A stretch of 64,000 nucleotides of DNA from Agrobacterium pusense (GCF_900102105.1 NZ_FNBB01000002.1:682001-746000); one strand, 5' to 3'. Positions 36,383 to 46,359 are shown, counted from the first letter of the stretch. Made by a program: numbers and translations. Notes: generated from the letters alone by a model not told the origin.

Positions 36383-37480
36383 TCACTGCTGTGGCTGGAT
36401 ACCCTTCAGCGCCGGGTTCTTCAGGTCGATCTTGCCGGTCTGGTCCGGCAGGAATTTGGGCCCGATGACGCGTACTTTTGTGTCGTTCGGGTCATAGTCG
36501 CGCTCAGGAACAGGTTGTTCCGGCGGCTTTGCGGCCTGCTGCTCGGCGGGCTTCGGGGCCTTGTCACCTTGCGGCGATGGAATGGTGGTGATGCTGGAAT
36601 AGGGCTTTTCGGCTTGCGGCCGGGACGCCTGTTCCTGCTTTTGCATCTCCTCGTGATAGGCGGCCATGTTGCAGGCGCAGCCGGGCGCTTTCGTTGAGGC
36701 ATTGCGATAGGCGAAGGCGGTCGGCAGGTCCTTGTAGGGTTTTCCGGTTTCAGCGGACACCATGTCTGCTGTTTCCTGATCCGTCATGGAGTGGAAATAG
36801 AGCTCCGTCTCGGTTCCCGGGCACATTTTCTGGCACTGTTCGGCCTGGGCGCGGAAATCGAGCGGCGAGGCGTTGGAGGCGATCGGGAAGAATGAGCCGT
36901 CGCAGGTGCGCACGCAGAGTGTGCGAAGCCCGCCCTCCGCGGCGTTGGGGTAAGGGGAAAGGCCCGCCTGTCCCGGCTCACCGCCATTCTGCCTGAAGGC
37001 ATCGGGATAACGCGTCACATCGGGTGCAGGCGATGCTTGACGGTTCATCTCCTCAGCGGGGGCGCAGCCATTGGCATCGAGGGCGGCAAGAATGCGCTCG
37101 CGCCTGGTATCGCCGTCGTCGCTCCTTGCCGCCGCCATGGCGTCGTCGCGATCGCGGATGATCGCGTCGCGTTCGGCCTCGGCATCCACCAGCGCATCGC
37201 CGATCTCGGCGCAGAGCCCGGCATTAGGATTGCCATAAACGATGACGCTGCCGGACGAGCAGCCATAGCTGCGCATGTCGTTCCTGATCTTGCGGATGAG
37301 GATGTTCTGGTGGGTAAGCGCATTGGCGTAACGCCGCACCTCGGCCGTGTTGCCGATGACACGGGGTGGTTCTCGCAACTGTTGATAAAGCGTATCGCAC
37401 ACCTGATCCGCAAGGGCAGCGGCAGGAGCGATGAAAACAAGGGGAAGCAGAAGGCCGATGATACGGCTGCGCCGGGTCAA
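36383..37480 (-). CDS. DUF2865 exported protein
   Basis: The 365-residue product starts from a TTG codon at 37480 with a Sec signal peptide (MTRRSRIIGLLLPLVFIAPA, cut near ALA-DQVC). The central region LRTLCVRTCDGSFFPIASNA with DFRAQAEQCQKMCPGTETEL is the cysteine-rich DUF2865 signature. The C-terminal third is low-complexity, rich in Pro, Lys and Gln. A middle stretch (EAERDAIIRDRDDAMAAARS) may form a coiled coil. It is predicted to be periplasmic or envelope-associated; the function is unknown. No better start codon is visible. Confidence 0.75.
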   Translation of the reverse strand: MTRRSRIIGLLLPLVFIAPAAALADQVCDTLYQQLREPPRVIGNTAEVRRYANALTHQNILIRKIRNDMRSYGCSSGSVIVYGNPNAGLCAEIGDALVDAEAERDAIIRDRDDAMAAARSDDGDTRRERILAALDANGCAPAEEMNRQASPAPDVTRYPDAFRQNGGEPGQAGLSPYPNAAEGGLRTLCVRTCDGSFFPIASNASPLDFRAQAEQCQKMCPGTETELYFHSMTDQETADMVSAETGKPYKDLPTAFAYRNASTKAPGCACNMAAYHEEMQKQEQASRPQAEKPYSSITTIPSPQGDKAPKPAEQQAAKPPEQPVPERDYDPNDTKVRVIGPKFLPDQTGKIDLKNPALKGIQPQQ

Positions 37481-37630
37481 TTGTGCGATCCGTTTGATGT
37501 CCCCGGCCGGTGGCAGGGGTGTTATGCTTCAGGAAATCCGTGTTTCAGGAAGATAACATAAGCTGTTGACGCATTGCGGCAACAGCATGTTCAAAACTGC
37601 GTTAACGCCGACCGCGTGTCGCTTTTCCAC

Positions 37631-38023
37631 CTATTCGGCGGACACGAATTCGACCTTGATCCTGTCAGGGTCTTCAACGAACAGCGCGTAATAATTTTTA
37701 TCGCCGTTCGCATAGGGGTATCGGTCGTCATAGAGAACCGAAACATGGTTTTGGGCGCAATGCATCTTGAGTTCGTCCACCACGCCGCGAGACGCGACCT
37801 GAAACGCGAGATGATTGAGCCCAACGCCGCAACGATGATAATCGCGTTCACGATGCTTTTTCTCCACCTGTACGAAGGTCAGGTAGGCATCCTTGTCATT
37901 TGCGATAGTAAAGCCGCTTTCCCAACGGGAGGCTACATCGTAGCCAATCTTTTGCAGAATGCTTGACCAGAACTGAAACGATTTTTCGATATCTGAAACA
38001 TATATCTCAACGTGATCAAGCAT
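37631..38023 (-). CDS. VOC-fold (glyoxalase-like) protein
   Basis: The 130-residue protein has a single VOC domain beginning MLDHVEIYVSDIEKSFQFW, with VGLNHLAFQVASRGVVDELK and FVEDPDRIKVEFVSAE. The His in the first strand (DHVEIY), His in LNHLAF and Glu in KVEFV could form a metal site as in glyoxalase I-like enzymes. The upstream DNA (38030-38095) is very AT-rich, unlike the rest of the region, which may mean a recent insertion or simply a strong promoter. The function is unknown. Confidence 0.78.
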   Translation of the reverse strand: MLDHVEIYVSDIEKSFQFWSSILQKIGYDVASRWESGFTIANDKDAYLTFVQVEKKHRERDYHRCGVGLNHLAFQVASRGVVDELKMHCAQNHVSVLYDDRYPYANGDKNYYALFVEDPDRIKVEFVSAE

Positions 38024-38094
38024 ATCTTTCGCTCATAAATAATAAAATAAAATATTAAATCTAAAAATCTGTATTATTTTCTATACTCGCAACT

Positions 38095-38124
38095 AAAAAG
38101 CCGCACGTCAATGCGCGCGGCTTT
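38095..38124 (-). terminator. Terminator of the malic enzyme gene
   Basis: On the minus strand AGCCGC (38122-38117) and GCGGCT (38104-38099) form a stem followed by TTTTTAG. It lies about 22 bases beyond the malic enzyme stop. Confidence 0.75.
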
Positions 38125-38145
38125 CTGGATCAATTTAGCGGGGTG

Positions 38146-40461
38146 TTAGACCGAAGGGTGCGAGGCCTGCACCACGGCAAAGGCCGCCATGTTGACGACG
38201 CCGCGCGAGGTGACGCTTGGCGACAGGATGTGGGCGGGCAGGGCCGTGCCGAGCAGGATCGGGCCGACATGCAGGCCTTCCGTCAAGGTGCGGGTGACGC
38301 CCAGCGTGATGTTGGCCGCATCGAGGTTCGGGAAGACCAGCAGGTTTGCTTCGCCGGTCAGCACGCTGTTGGGCATGGCGCGTTTGCGCAGCGCTTCTGA
38401 CAGGGCCGAGCCGCCCTGCATTTCGCCGTCCACTTCCAGTTCGGGTGCAGCCTCCTGCACGATCTTCAGCGCGCGGCGCATCTTGCGGGCGCTTTCGGAA
38501 TCGCGCGAGCCGAAATTGGAATGGCTGGCGAGCGCGATTTTCGGCGTGATGCCGAAGCGGCGGATTTCCTTCGCGGCAAGAATGGCCATTTCGGCCACTT
38601 CTTCCGATGTCGGATCGTTGTTGACGAAGGTATCGGTGAGGAACAGCGCACCCTGCTGGGTGATGAGCAGGCTGAGGCCGGCGAAGGAGCGGACGCCGTC
38701 CTGCTTGCCGATGATCTGGTTCACGTCGCGCAGATGGCGGTCGTAACGGCCTTCGAGACCGCAGATCAGCGCATCGGCTTCGCCACGCTTGACCGACAGC
38801 GCACCGATGACAGTCGTGTTGGTGCGCACGATGGTGCGTGCCGCTTCCGGGTTGATGCCGGCGCGGCCGACCAGGGCGAAATAATCATCCACGTAGTCGC
38901 GGTAGCGCGGATCGTCTTCCGGGTTCACCACGGCGAAATCCGTATGCGGGCGGATGCGCAGACCGAAACGCTTGAGGCGCGTTTCGATGATCTGCGGACG
39001 GCCGATGAGGATCGGGATGCCGGTGCCTTCTTCCAAGAGCACCTGGGCGGCGCGCAGCACGCGCTCGTCTTCGCCTTCGGCAAAGATGATGCGCTTCTTT
39101 TCGGCGGCCTTTGCGGCGTTGAAGACAGGCTTCATGATGAAACCCGAGCGCCAGACGAAGCGGTTCAGCTGGTCGAGATAGGCTTCGAAATCGGTGATCG
39201 GCCGGGCGGCAACGCCGCTTGCGGCGGCAGCACGGGCAACGGCCGGGGCAATGCGCAGGATAAGGCGCGGATCGAAGGGCGAGGGGATGAGGTAGGTCGG
39301 GCCGAAGATCGGCGTTTCGCCGCTGTAAGCCTTGGCGGCCACTTCGGAAACTTCCTCACGCGCGAGTTCCGCGATGGCCTGCACGGCGGCCATCTTCATT
39401 TCCTCGTTGATCGTCGTCGCGCCGCAATCGAGCGCGCCGCGGAAGATATAGGGGAAGCAGAGCACGTTGTTGACCTGGTTCGGGAAATCCGAACGGCCGG
39501 TGCAGATCATCGCGTCCGGGCGGGCGGCACGCGCCTCTTCCGGCATGATTTCTGGCTTGGGGTTGGCAAGCGCGAGGATCAGCGGGTTCTCCGCCATGCG
39601 CTCCAGCAGTTCCGGCTTCAGAACGCCTGCCGCCGACAGGCCGAGGAAGACATCGGCGCCGTCGATCGTTTCGGCCAGCACGCGCTTGTCGGTCTTCTGG
39701 GCGTAAACTTCCTTCCACTCGTCCATCAGCGTATTGCGGCCGTCATAAACGAGGCCCTCGATGTCGTGGACCCAGATGTTTTCTTTCTTCGCGCCCATCG
39801 CAACGAGGAGATTGAGGCAGGCAAGGGCTGCCGCACCGGCGCCCGAGGCAACGATCTTGACGCTGGACAGGGACTTTCCGGCCAGTTCCAGAGCGTTGGT
39901 GACAGCAGCGGCGACGATGATCGCGGTGCCGTGCTGGTCGTCGTGGAAGACGGGAATGTTCATCTTCTCGCGCAGCTGGCGCTCCACCTCGAAACACTCC
40001 GGCGCTTTGATGTCTTCAAGGTTGATGCCGCCGAAGGTGGGTTCCAGCGCCGCGATGGTGGAAACCATGTCGTTAATGCCGGGCGCGTCGATCTCGATAT
40101 CGAACACGTCGATACCGGCGAATTTCTTGAAAAGGACGGCCTTGCCTTCCATCACGGGCTTGGAGGCAAGCGGGCCGATATTGCCGAGGCCAAGCACGGC
40201 CGTGCCGTTGGAGATGACGGCGACGAGATTGGCGCGGGCGGTGTAATCCGCCGCCATTTCCGGATTTTCATGGATGGCGAGGCAGGGTGCGGCGACACCC
40301 GGCGAATAGGCGAGCGCCAGATCGCGCTGGTTGCCGAGCGGCTTGGTGGCCTGGATCTCCAGCTTGCCGGGGCGCGGATAGCGGTGGAAAAAGAGCGCCT
40401 GTTCTTCGATGTCGGCCTTTGCCGTGTTGGCGGGCGTGTTGTTCTTATCGTGAGAGGTCAT
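38146..40461 (-). CDS. dme: Malic enzyme fused to a phosphotransacetylase-like domain
   Basis: The enzyme oxidatively decarboxylates malate to pyruvate. The 771-residue protein has an N-terminal malic enzyme (about 1-430; [52 protein letters not shown] as the NAD(P) loop) and a C-terminal phosphotransacetylase-like domain that regulates rather than catalyses in this family. The ATG at 40461 has GGTGG five bases upstream, better than the GTG at 40470. Rhizobia have an NAD enzyme (dme) and an NADP enzyme (tme) with this architecture. The neighbourhood with bluB and a PlcP-like gene matches dme of Sinorhizobium, so the symbol rests on synteny; cofactor preference cannot be read here. Confidence 0.87.
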   Translation of the reverse strand: MTSHDKNNTPANTAKADIEEQALFFHRYPRPGKLEIQATKPLGNQRDLALAYSPGVAAPCLAIHENPEMAADYTARANLVAVISNGTAVLGLGNIGPLASKPVMEGKAVLFKKFAGIDVFDIEIDAPGINDMVSTIAALEPTFGGINLEDIKAPECFEVERQLREKMNIPVFHDDQHGTAIIVAAAVTNALELAGKSLSSVKIVASGAGAAALACLNLLVAMGAKKENIWVHDIEGLVYDGRNTLMDEWKEVYAQKTDKRVLAETIDGADVFLGLSAAGVLKPELLERMAENPLILALANPKPEIMPEEARAARPDAMICTGRSDFPNQVNNVLCFPYIFRGALDCGATTINEEMKMAAVQAIAELAREEVSEVAAKAYSGETPIFGPTYLIPSPFDPRLILRIAPAVARAAAASGVAARPITDFEAYLDQLNRFVWRSGFIMKPVFNAAKAAEKKRIIFAEGEDERVLRAAQVLLEEGTGIPILIGRPQIIETRLKRFGLRIRPHTDFAVVNPEDDPRYRDYVDDYFALVGRAGINPEAARTIVRTNTTVIGALSVKRGEADALICGLEGRYDRHLRDVNQIIGKQDGVRSFAGLSLLITQQGALFLTDTFVNNDPTSEEVAEMAILAAKEIRRFGITPKIALASHSNFGSRDSESARKMRRALKIVQEAAPELEVDGEMQGGSALSEALRKRAMPNSVLTGEANLLVFPNLDAANITLGVTRTLTEGLHVGPILLGTALPAHILSPSVTSRGVVNMAAFAVVQASHPSV

Positions 40462-40618
40462 GTCTTCCACCGTCGTATCTGGTTTTATTTTGGACCCCTG
40501 AATACAACAAACTTCCCCGTGGTACAGCCGTTATTTACGGGCGTCTTATGCAAATGCGGCCACGGCTTATTCGCGTTTTCGTGAAGCGTTTCGTCATATT
40601 CCCTGCAAAAAACGGCCG

Positions 40619-40636
40619 CTGTCATGTTGCTGAAAC
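40619..40636 (+). promoter_or_regulatory. Degenerate PHO-box-like site upstream of the PlcP-like gene
   Basis: A perfect PHO half-site CTGTCAT (40619-40625) is followed after four bases by CTGAAAC (40630-40636), which keeps four of the seven positions. It lies about 55 bases before the phosphoesterase start. Confidence 0.35.
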
Positions 40637-40690
40637 ACGAGTCTGGTTCTGAGAGGGAAGAAAGCCGCAGGGACGCAACCGAACAGGGGG

Positions 40691-41530
40691 ATGAAATCCG
40701 TGGCCGGTCAAATCGAAACCAGACAGTTCAGAACGCTTTTCATTTCGGATGTTCATCTTGGTTCCAAGGCGGCCAAGACTGACTATCTGCTGGACTTCCT
40801 CAGACATCACGAGGCCGAAACGATCATTCTCGTCGGTGACATCGTCGACGGCTGGCGCCTGCGCCGCAGCTGGTACTGGCCGCAGGGCTGCAACGACGTG
40901 GTACAGAAGCTGCTGCGCAAGGCCCGCAAGGGAACCCGCATCGTGTATATTCCCGGCAATCACGATGAATTCCTGCGGGAGTTCCCCGGCATGCATTTCG
41001 GCGGCATCGAAGTGGCCGAGCGCATGATCCATGAGGCGGCCGACGGCAGGAAATATCTCATCATCCATGGCGACGAGTTCGACGTGGTGGTGCGCAACGC
41101 CCGCCTGCTCGCCTATCTCGGCGACTGGGCCTATGACGCAGCAATCGCCATCAATATCGCCATCGCCGCCGTACGCCGCCGCATCGGCCTGCCTTACTGG
41201 TCGTTTTCGGCCTGGGCCAAGCTGCAGGTGAAACACGCCGTCAACTTCATCGGTGAATTCCAGCGTGTGGTGGCGGATGAAGCCCGGCGCAACAATGTCG
41301 ACGGCGTGATCTGTGGCCATATTCACCACGCCGTCATGGAAGACATGGACGGCATACGTTACATCAACACCGGCGACTGGGTGGAAAGCTGCACGGCGAT
41401 TGCCGAGAACGCCGATGGCAGCTTCGAGCTGATCACCTGGATGCAGACGAGCGAAGTGGTTGCCGAGCAGACATCAGACGAGATGGAGCCGGTGAATATT
41501 CCGGGGCTGATTGGCAAGCACGCGGCGTGA
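40691..41530 (+). CDS. plcP: PlcP/LpxH-like metallophosphoesterase
   Basis: The 279-residue protein has the calcineurin-like metal motifs in order: FISDVHLGSKAA (D-x-H), VGDIVDGWRL (G-D), IPGNHDEF (GNHD), IIHGDEFD and CGHIHHAVMED (GH-x-H). The family includes LpxH and the rhizobial phospholipase C PlcP, which removes the phosphocholine headgroup during lipid remodelling under phosphate starvation. The PlcP reading is supported by position next to a dme-like malic enzyme and by a degenerate PHO box upstream; a lipid A pyrophosphatase role is the alternative. A GTG at 40700 is a possible alternative start with better spacing to AGGGGG. Confidence 0.7.
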   Translation: MKSVAGQIETRQFRTLFISDVHLGSKAAKTDYLLDFLRHHEAETIILVGDIVDGWRLRRSWYWPQGCNDVVQKLLRKARKGTRIVYIPGNHDEFLREFPGMHFGGIEVAERMIHEAADGRKYLIIHGDEFDVVVRNARLLAYLGDWAYDAAIAINIAIAAVRRRIGLPYWSFSAWAKLQVKHAVNFIGEFQRVVADEARRNNVDGVICGHIHHAVMEDMDGIRYINTGDWVESCTAIAENADGSFELITWMQTSEVVAEQTSDEMEPVNIPGLIGKHAA

Positions 41531-41604
41531 TTGGAGCGTTTGACGGGCGCTGATGGTAGGCTCACCTGTAAACGAGTGTTGGTTGAAATTGTAGCATCCG
41601 CATA

Positions 41605-41722
41605 CCGTCATCCCGGCCCTGAGCCGGGATCCAGTGCGATCAAGTCTTTGATCGCGTAAGACTTATTTCTCACGGCGCAGACGCGCCGTGGCTGGATGCC
41701 GGATCAGGTCCGGCATGACGGA
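41605..41722. repeat. Palindromic intergenic repeat (CGTCATCCCGG family), second copy
   Basis: CCGTCATCCCGGCCCTGAGC at the left is inverted against CCGGATCAGGTCCGGCATGA at the right. The internal GATCAAGTCTTTGATCGCG is shared with 26594-26708. The rest of the gap 41531-41827 shows a small hairpin around CTTCCGGTGACGCACCGGAG and no gene. Confidence 0.65.
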
Positions 41723-41827
41723 GGTGAGGCTTTAGAGGCTTCTCAGTAACCTTCCGGTGACGCACCGGAGAGAGGGTGCGAATGCAGCCTCTAGGCACCA
41801 ACCCAGTCCGGACCCTTAGCGAGAGCT

Positions 41828-42811
41828 CTACCCCCACAATTCCGGCCGCGCCGGATAAACAAGCGACCCTTCATAAACCAGCCCAGGCTCCCGATCCTCG
41901 GCCAAAAGCAGCGGGCCGTCGAGATCGGCAAAGGCCGTGCCCTGCGCGGCAAGCACGGCAGGTGCCATGCCCAGCGAGGTGCCGAGCATGCAGCCGACCA
42001 TGATGGTGAAACCGAGCCTTTCGGCCTCCGCCTTCATGACAAGCGCCTCCGTCAGGCCGCCGGTCTTGTCGAGCTTGATGTTGATCGCGTCGTAGCGGTC
42101 GCGCAGGCCGGTGAGGTCCTTGGTGGAATGCACGCTTTCATCGGCGCAGATCAGCACCGGATGGTCGATACGGGAGAGAATGGCGTCCTTGCCGGCGGGC
42201 AGGGGCTGTTCGATCAGCGATATCTTCAGCTCTGCCGCAAGCCTCAGATAATATTCGATATTGTCGTCGTTCCAGCCTTCGTTGGCATCGATGATGATGC
42301 GCGCCTCGGGTGCGGCTGCGCGGACGGCCCGCAGGCGGGCTTCATCGTCGGCTGTGCCGGTCTTGATCTTCAGAAGCGGACGTCCGGCGTTCTCTGCGGT
42401 CTTTGCGGCCATGGTCTCCGGGTCTGCAAGCGAAATCGTATAGGCTGTGACGAGCGGCTCTGCCTCCTGTCCGAGGACCTGCTCGGCGACGCTCTGGCCG
42501 CTCATCTTCGCCTCGAGATCCCAAAGCGCGCAATCCACCGCATTACGGGCCGCACCCGGTTCCATCGCCTGCTGCAACTCCTGCCGCGTCAGGCCTGCGG
42601 CGATCCGCTCCGCCATCGCCTCGATATCGGCAATGACGCCTTCGATGCTTTCGCCATATCGCGGATAGGGCACACATTCACCTCTGCCGGTGAAGGAACC
42701 ATCGCGGATGGTGCACGTTACGACATCCGCATGCGTCCGGGTGCCGCGTGAAATGGTGAAGCTGCCAGCAACGGCGAAACGTTCTGTTGTGGCTTGAAGG
42801 TAACGGGGCAT
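41828..42811 (-). CDS. dgcA: Enolase-superfamily dipeptide epimerase (L-Ala-D/L-Glu epimerase type)
   Basis: The 327-residue protein is a muconate-lactonizing-subgroup enolase-superfamily enzyme. PLLKIKTGT carries the first catalytic lysine (KxK); IIDANEGW, SLIEQPLPAG and ICADESVHS give the three metal ligands (Asp, Glu, Asp). NIKLDKTGGLTEAL carries the second lysine, and VGCMLGTSLGMAPAVLAA is the signature of Ala-Glu epimerases. These enzymes recycle murein peptides by epimerising L-Ala-D-Glu; in alphaproteobacteria the name dgcA is used when paired with dgcN, which is not seen here. It is convergent with the PlcP-like gene. The substrate is inferred from the C-terminal motif. Confidence 0.82.
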   Translation of the reverse strand: MPRYLQATTERFAVAGSFTISRGTRTHADVVTCTIRDGSFTGRGECVPYPRYGESIEGVIADIEAMAERIAAGLTRQELQQAMEPGAARNAVDCALWDLEAKMSGQSVAEQVLGQEAEPLVTAYTISLADPETMAAKTAENAGRPLLKIKTGTADDEARLRAVRAAAPEARIIIDANEGWNDDNIEYYLRLAAELKISLIEQPLPAGKDAILSRIDHPVLICADESVHSTKDLTGLRDRYDAINIKLDKTGGLTEALVMKAEAERLGFTIMVGCMLGTSLGMAPAVLAAQGTAFADLDGPLLLAEDREPGLVYEGSLVYPARPELWG

Positions 42812-42954
42812 GTTTTTTCACTTCCGATTGGGCGTCAAATGACACATGACGCCAAATTTATCACGAATTGTCGGCTGCCACTGTGGCTTGCCGGAGGCCG
42901 AAACGTTATGAAACCTTTAAGAATCTCGTGACGGCTGCATTCGCTCGGAGCATT

Positions 42955-44115
42955 ATGCAAGAACAGGACACACGGCAACAGGCGACCCCGGCCGCAATCA
43001 CCGAAGACGGCACCGTCTCCGGCGGCGGCCTGCGCTATGTCATGAGCGGCTCCTGGCGCAACAGTAATCTCTCCGCCGTTTTACCTGATCTCGATAAGAT
43101 CGAAAAAAGCAGACCCGCCGGCCCGGTGGAGATCGAGCTTTCCTCCGTCGAGTCCATCGATACGACCGGCGCCTGGATCATCCAGCGCCTGCGCAAGGAC
43201 CTCGAGGCGAATGGTGCGACCGTCACGCTCAGCGGCAACGACCGTATCGAGCAGGTGATCGGGCAGCTGCCCGACAAGGCGGAGATGGAGGCGGAGCCGG
43301 TCGCGCGTGAGGGACTGGTGGAGCGCATCTTTTCTCCGATCGGCAAGGCCGTGGTCCAGAATGGCGCGGATTTCCTGGCGGGCATGTATATTCTGGGTTC
43401 GGCAGTGCGCGGTGCGCAGATGAAGCTCGGACGCGGGCGCGGCGTCTCGCCGGCGGCAATCGTCAACCAGATCGACCATATGGGCGTGCGCGCCGTGCCG
43501 ATCATCATGCTGATGTCGTTCCTGATCGGTGCCATCATCGCCCAGCAAGGCGCGTTCCAGCTCAGATATTTCGGGGCTGAGGTCTTCGTCGTCGATCTGG
43601 TCGGCATTCTCCAGCTGCGTGAAATCGGTGTGCTGCTGACTGCGATCATGATCGCCGGCCGCTCCGGCAGCGCCATCACCGCCGAAATCGGCTCCATGAA
43701 GATGCGCGAGGAAATCGACGCGCTGAAGGTGATTGGCCTCAATCCCGTGGGCGTGCTGGTGTTCCCGCGGCTGGTGGCGCTCACCATTGCGCTGCCGCTT
43801 CTGACCATTCTCGCCAATTTTGCCGCGCTTTTTGGTGCTGCCATCGTGGCGCTGCTTTATTCCGGCATCACTTTTGAGGTGTTCCTCTCGCGTCTGCATG
43901 GCGCGGTGGAGGAATCGACCATCGCAGCGGGCATGATCAAGGCGCCGTTCATGGCGCTCATCATCGGCATCGTCGCGGCGGTGGAGGGCATGAAAGTGGG
44001 CGGCTCGGCGGAATCGCTCGGCCAGCACGTCACCTCCTCGGTGGTGAAGTCGATCTTCGTCGTCATTCTGGTGGATGGTCTTTTTGCCATCTTCTACGCA
44101 GCCATCGATTTCTAG
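42955..44115 (+). CDS. mlaE: MlaE-type ABC permease with a fused STAS domain
   Basis: The 386-residue protein joins an MlaB-like STAS domain (about 20-115, with IELSSVESIDTTGAWIIQRL) to an MlaE permease (about 130-386). The permease core has GVRAVPIIMLMSFLIGAIIA, LREIGVLLTAIMIAGRSGSA and the ITAEIGSMKMREEIDAL loop that contacts the ATPase. The complex moves phospholipids between the inner membrane and the periplasm. The ATG at 42955 is chosen, with CGGAG close upstream; an earlier in-frame start at 42868 lacks a ribosome site. It leads a four-gene operon with an ATPase, an MCE protein and a lipoprotein. Confidence 0.9.
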   Translation: MQEQDTRQQATPAAITEDGTVSGGGLRYVMSGSWRNSNLSAVLPDLDKIEKSRPAGPVEIELSSVESIDTTGAWIIQRLRKDLEANGATVTLSGNDRIEQVIGQLPDKAEMEAEPVAREGLVERIFSPIGKAVVQNGADFLAGMYILGSAVRGAQMKLGRGRGVSPAAIVNQIDHMGVRAVPIIMLMSFLIGAIIAQQGAFQLRYFGAEVFVVDLVGILQLREIGVLLTAIMIAGRSGSAITAEIGSMKMREEIDALKVIGLNPVGVLVFPRLVALTIALPLLTILANFAALFGAAIVALLYSGITFEVFLSRLHGAVEESTIAAGMIKAPFMALIIGIVAAVEGMKVGGSAESLGQHVTSSVVKSIFVVILVDGLFAIFYAAIDF

Positions 44116-44125
44116 GGAGGGCGCG

Positions 44126-44965
44126 TTGGAAACACTGGACCAGAAACCGCAGCAGCAGGCAAAGACCGGAAAAGACGGCCGCGAGGTGGTGCTTTCCGTC
44201 GAGGGCGTGACAGTCGGCTTTAACGGCCGGAACGTGCTGGAAGATCTCAATCTCGATGTCTATCGCGGCGAAATCCTGGGTTTCATCGGTCCCTCCGGGG
44301 CCGGAAAATCCGTGCTGATGCGCACGGTCCTGCGGCTTTTGCCACGGCAGGCGGGCACGATCAGCATTCTCGGCTCTGATTATGACAAGGCGGGCGAGGA
44401 CGAGCGCATGAGGCTCGACCAGCGGCTTGGGGTGCTGTTCCAGCAGGGCGCGCTGTTTTCCGGCCTGACGGTGAAGGAAAACATCCAGCTGCCGATGCGC
44501 GAATATCTCGATCTGCCGAAGAAACTGATGGACGAGCTTGCCTATCTCAAGATCGAGATGGTGGGGCTGAAGCCCGATGCGGGCGACAAATACCCGTCCG
44601 AACTGTCAGGCGGCATGATCAAGCGTGCTGCCCTTGCCCGGGCGCTGTCGCTCGATCCCGACCTCGTTTTCCTCGATGAGCCGACATCCGGCCTCGATCC
44701 CATCGGGGCGGCGGAATTTGATATGCTGATCGCGCGGCTGCGCGATTCGCTCGGCCTGACCGTCTATATGGTGACGCACGATCTCGACAGCCTGTTCTCC
44801 GTCTGTGACCGCATTGCGGTTCTCGGCCAGAAGAAGGTGCTGGTGGAAGGGACGCTGCAGGACATGTTTGCCTGCGACGACCCGTGGGTGCAGTCCTATT
44901 TCCGCGGTAAACGGGCGCGCTCTGTCGTTCTTCCGGACGACAGGCAGGAACATCCGGTGGAGTAA
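44126..44965 (+). CDS. mlaF: MlaF-type ABC ATPase
   Basis: The 279-residue ATPase powers the Mla-like lipid transporter. It begins at a TTG (44126) with GGGAGG eight bases upstream; in-frame starts further upstream lie inside mlaE. Walker A is IGPSGAGKSVLM, the signature motif ELSGGMIKRAALARAL and Walker B DLVFLDEPTSGLDPIG, with the switch His in MVTHDLDSL. The C-terminal extension ending in RQEHPVE is longer than in E. coli MlaF. It lies 10 bases past mlaE and 8 bases before the MCE gene. Confidence 0.9.
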   Translation: METLDQKPQQQAKTGKDGREVVLSVEGVTVGFNGRNVLEDLNLDVYRGEILGFIGPSGAGKSVLMRTVLRLLPRQAGTISILGSDYDKAGEDERMRLDQRLGVLFQQGALFSGLTVKENIQLPMREYLDLPKKLMDELAYLKIEMVGLKPDAGDKYPSELSGGMIKRAALARALSLDPDLVFLDEPTSGLDPIGAAEFDMLIARLRDSLGLTVYMVTHDLDSLFSVCDRIAVLGQKKVLVEGTLQDMFACDDPWVQSYFRGKRARSVVLPDDRQEHPVE

Positions 44966-44973
44966 CGAGAAGC

Positions 44974-46344
44974 ATGGAAACCAAGGCGAACTACACCATA
45001 GTCGGAATTTTCACGCTGATCGTGATCGCCGCTGCATTCGGCTTCGTTTACTGGATGGCGGAATTCGGCCGCGGTGGCCCGACAGCACAGCTTGTGGTGC
45101 GTATTCCGGGCTCCGCCAATGGCCTTTCGGTAGGCTCTCCGGTGCGCTTCAACGGTATTCCCGTCGGCACGGTGCGCGGGCTTGCAATCGACCGCGACGA
45201 CCCGGCCTATTCCATCGCCTTTACAGAGGTACAGGCGGATGCGCCGGTTTTCCCTTCCACACGCGCCGTGCTTGAAATTCAGGGCCTGACCGGAGCGGCG
45301 TATATCGAGCTTTCCGGCGGCAACAAGGATGGCGAGCGCATTCTGCAGAAAGCCGTCGAAAGCGGTGTTCCGGCCGAGCTGACGGCCGATCTTTCCAGCG
45401 TCACCAACCTGCTTGCCACCGCCGACAAGATACTGAAGCGCGCCGATGGCGCCATCGGCGAATTGCAGGGCTTCGTGCAGGATGCGCGCGGCCCGCTGAC
45501 GCAGACGGTTCGCAATGCCGAAAAATTCTCCGATGCGCTGGCGGCAAACTCCGATGGCATCAAGAATTTCATTGCCAGCCTCAGCTCGCTTTCCACCACC
45601 GTACAGTCGGTCTCGGTGCGCCTCGACGGCACGCTGAGCGCCATCGAAGATCTGGTGAAGGCAGTGGATGCCGGCAAGATCGATTCCATCCTGTCCAATG
45701 TCGACAAGGTGACGAAGGATGTCGCGTCGGCTTCGAGCGATATTCAGGGCATCATGGAAACGGTGCAGAGCACGGCGCGCAATTTCGAGGCGGCAAGCAC
45801 GGAAGTGCAAACGGTCGTCAAGCGCGCGGATGAGCTTCTCGCCTCCGTCGATCCCGCCAAGGTGGGCACCGTGGTTGACGACGTTTCCTCTGCGACCGCC
45901 GATGCGCGCGATGCTGTCGCGAACTTCAAGCGGATCGCCGATGATGTGGGCGCACGGCGCGCCGATATCGATCAGGCGGTTTCCGATTTCACCGAGATGG
46001 GCCGCAAGCTGAACCTGGCCTCCAGCCGCGTTGATGGGATTCTCGCCAAGGTGGACGGCATGCTCGGCACTGACGACGCCAATTCGCTGTTTGCCAAGGC
46101 GCGTGAGACGCTCACCTCCTTCAAGGCGGTGGCCGACAATCTCAATGCCCGCATCGGGCCGATCGCCGACAATCTGACCCGCTTCTCAAGCTCGGGCCTG
46201 AAAGATTTCCAGGCATTGATCGGCAGCACGCGACAGACGGTGGACAATCTCAACAATGCCATCACCAATATCGACCGCGATCCGCAACGGTTGATTTTCG
46301 GCGGCGAAACCGTGAAACAATATGACGGCAGAACAAGGCGCTAA
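44974..46344 (+). CDS. mlaD: MlaD/MCE-family substrate-binding protein
   Basis: The 456-residue protein has one N-terminal membrane helix (TIVGIFTLIVIAAAFGFVYW) followed by an MCE domain (about 40-125; GLSVGSPVRFNGIPVGTVRG). A long helical, alanine-rich, coiled-coil-like C-terminal part runs to the end, with repeated stretches resembling IDSILSNVDKVTKDVAS. E. coli MlaD has only 183 residues, so the extra 270 residues suggest a longer periplasmic needle or tunnel, as in PqiB/LetB-type MCE proteins with helical C-termini. It probably carries lipids between membranes as part of this operon. Confidence 0.9.
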   Translation: METKANYTIVGIFTLIVIAAAFGFVYWMAEFGRGGPTAQLVVRIPGSANGLSVGSPVRFNGIPVGTVRGLAIDRDDPAYSIAFTEVQADAPVFPSTRAVLEIQGLTGAAYIELSGGNKDGERILQKAVESGVPAELTADLSSVTNLLATADKILKRADGAIGELQGFVQDARGPLTQTVRNAEKFSDALAANSDGIKNFIASLSSLSTTVQSVSVRLDGTLSAIEDLVKAVDAGKIDSILSNVDKVTKDVASASSDIQGIMETVQSTARNFEAASTEVQTVVKRADELLASVDPAKVGTVVDDVSSATADARDAVANFKRIADDVGARRADIDQAVSDFTEMGRKLNLASSRVDGILAKVDGMLGTDDANSLFAKARETLTSFKAVADNLNARIGPIADNLTRFSSSGLKDFQALIGSTRQTVDNLNNAITNIDRDPQRLIFGGETVKQYDGRTRR

Positions 46345-46359
46345 GAGGGGTATGGGCCA

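Noticed and set aside
38030..38095. The AT-rich stretch upstream of the VOC gene considered as an attachment site or island border
   Set aside because: No integrase, tRNA or direct repeat lies nearby. A strong promoter is a sufficient explanation.
41740..41827. The short hairpin region between the PlcP-like gene and the epimerase considered as a riboswitch
   Set aside because: It lies between two convergent genes, so it is not a 5' leader of either, and no known aptamer pattern was recognised.
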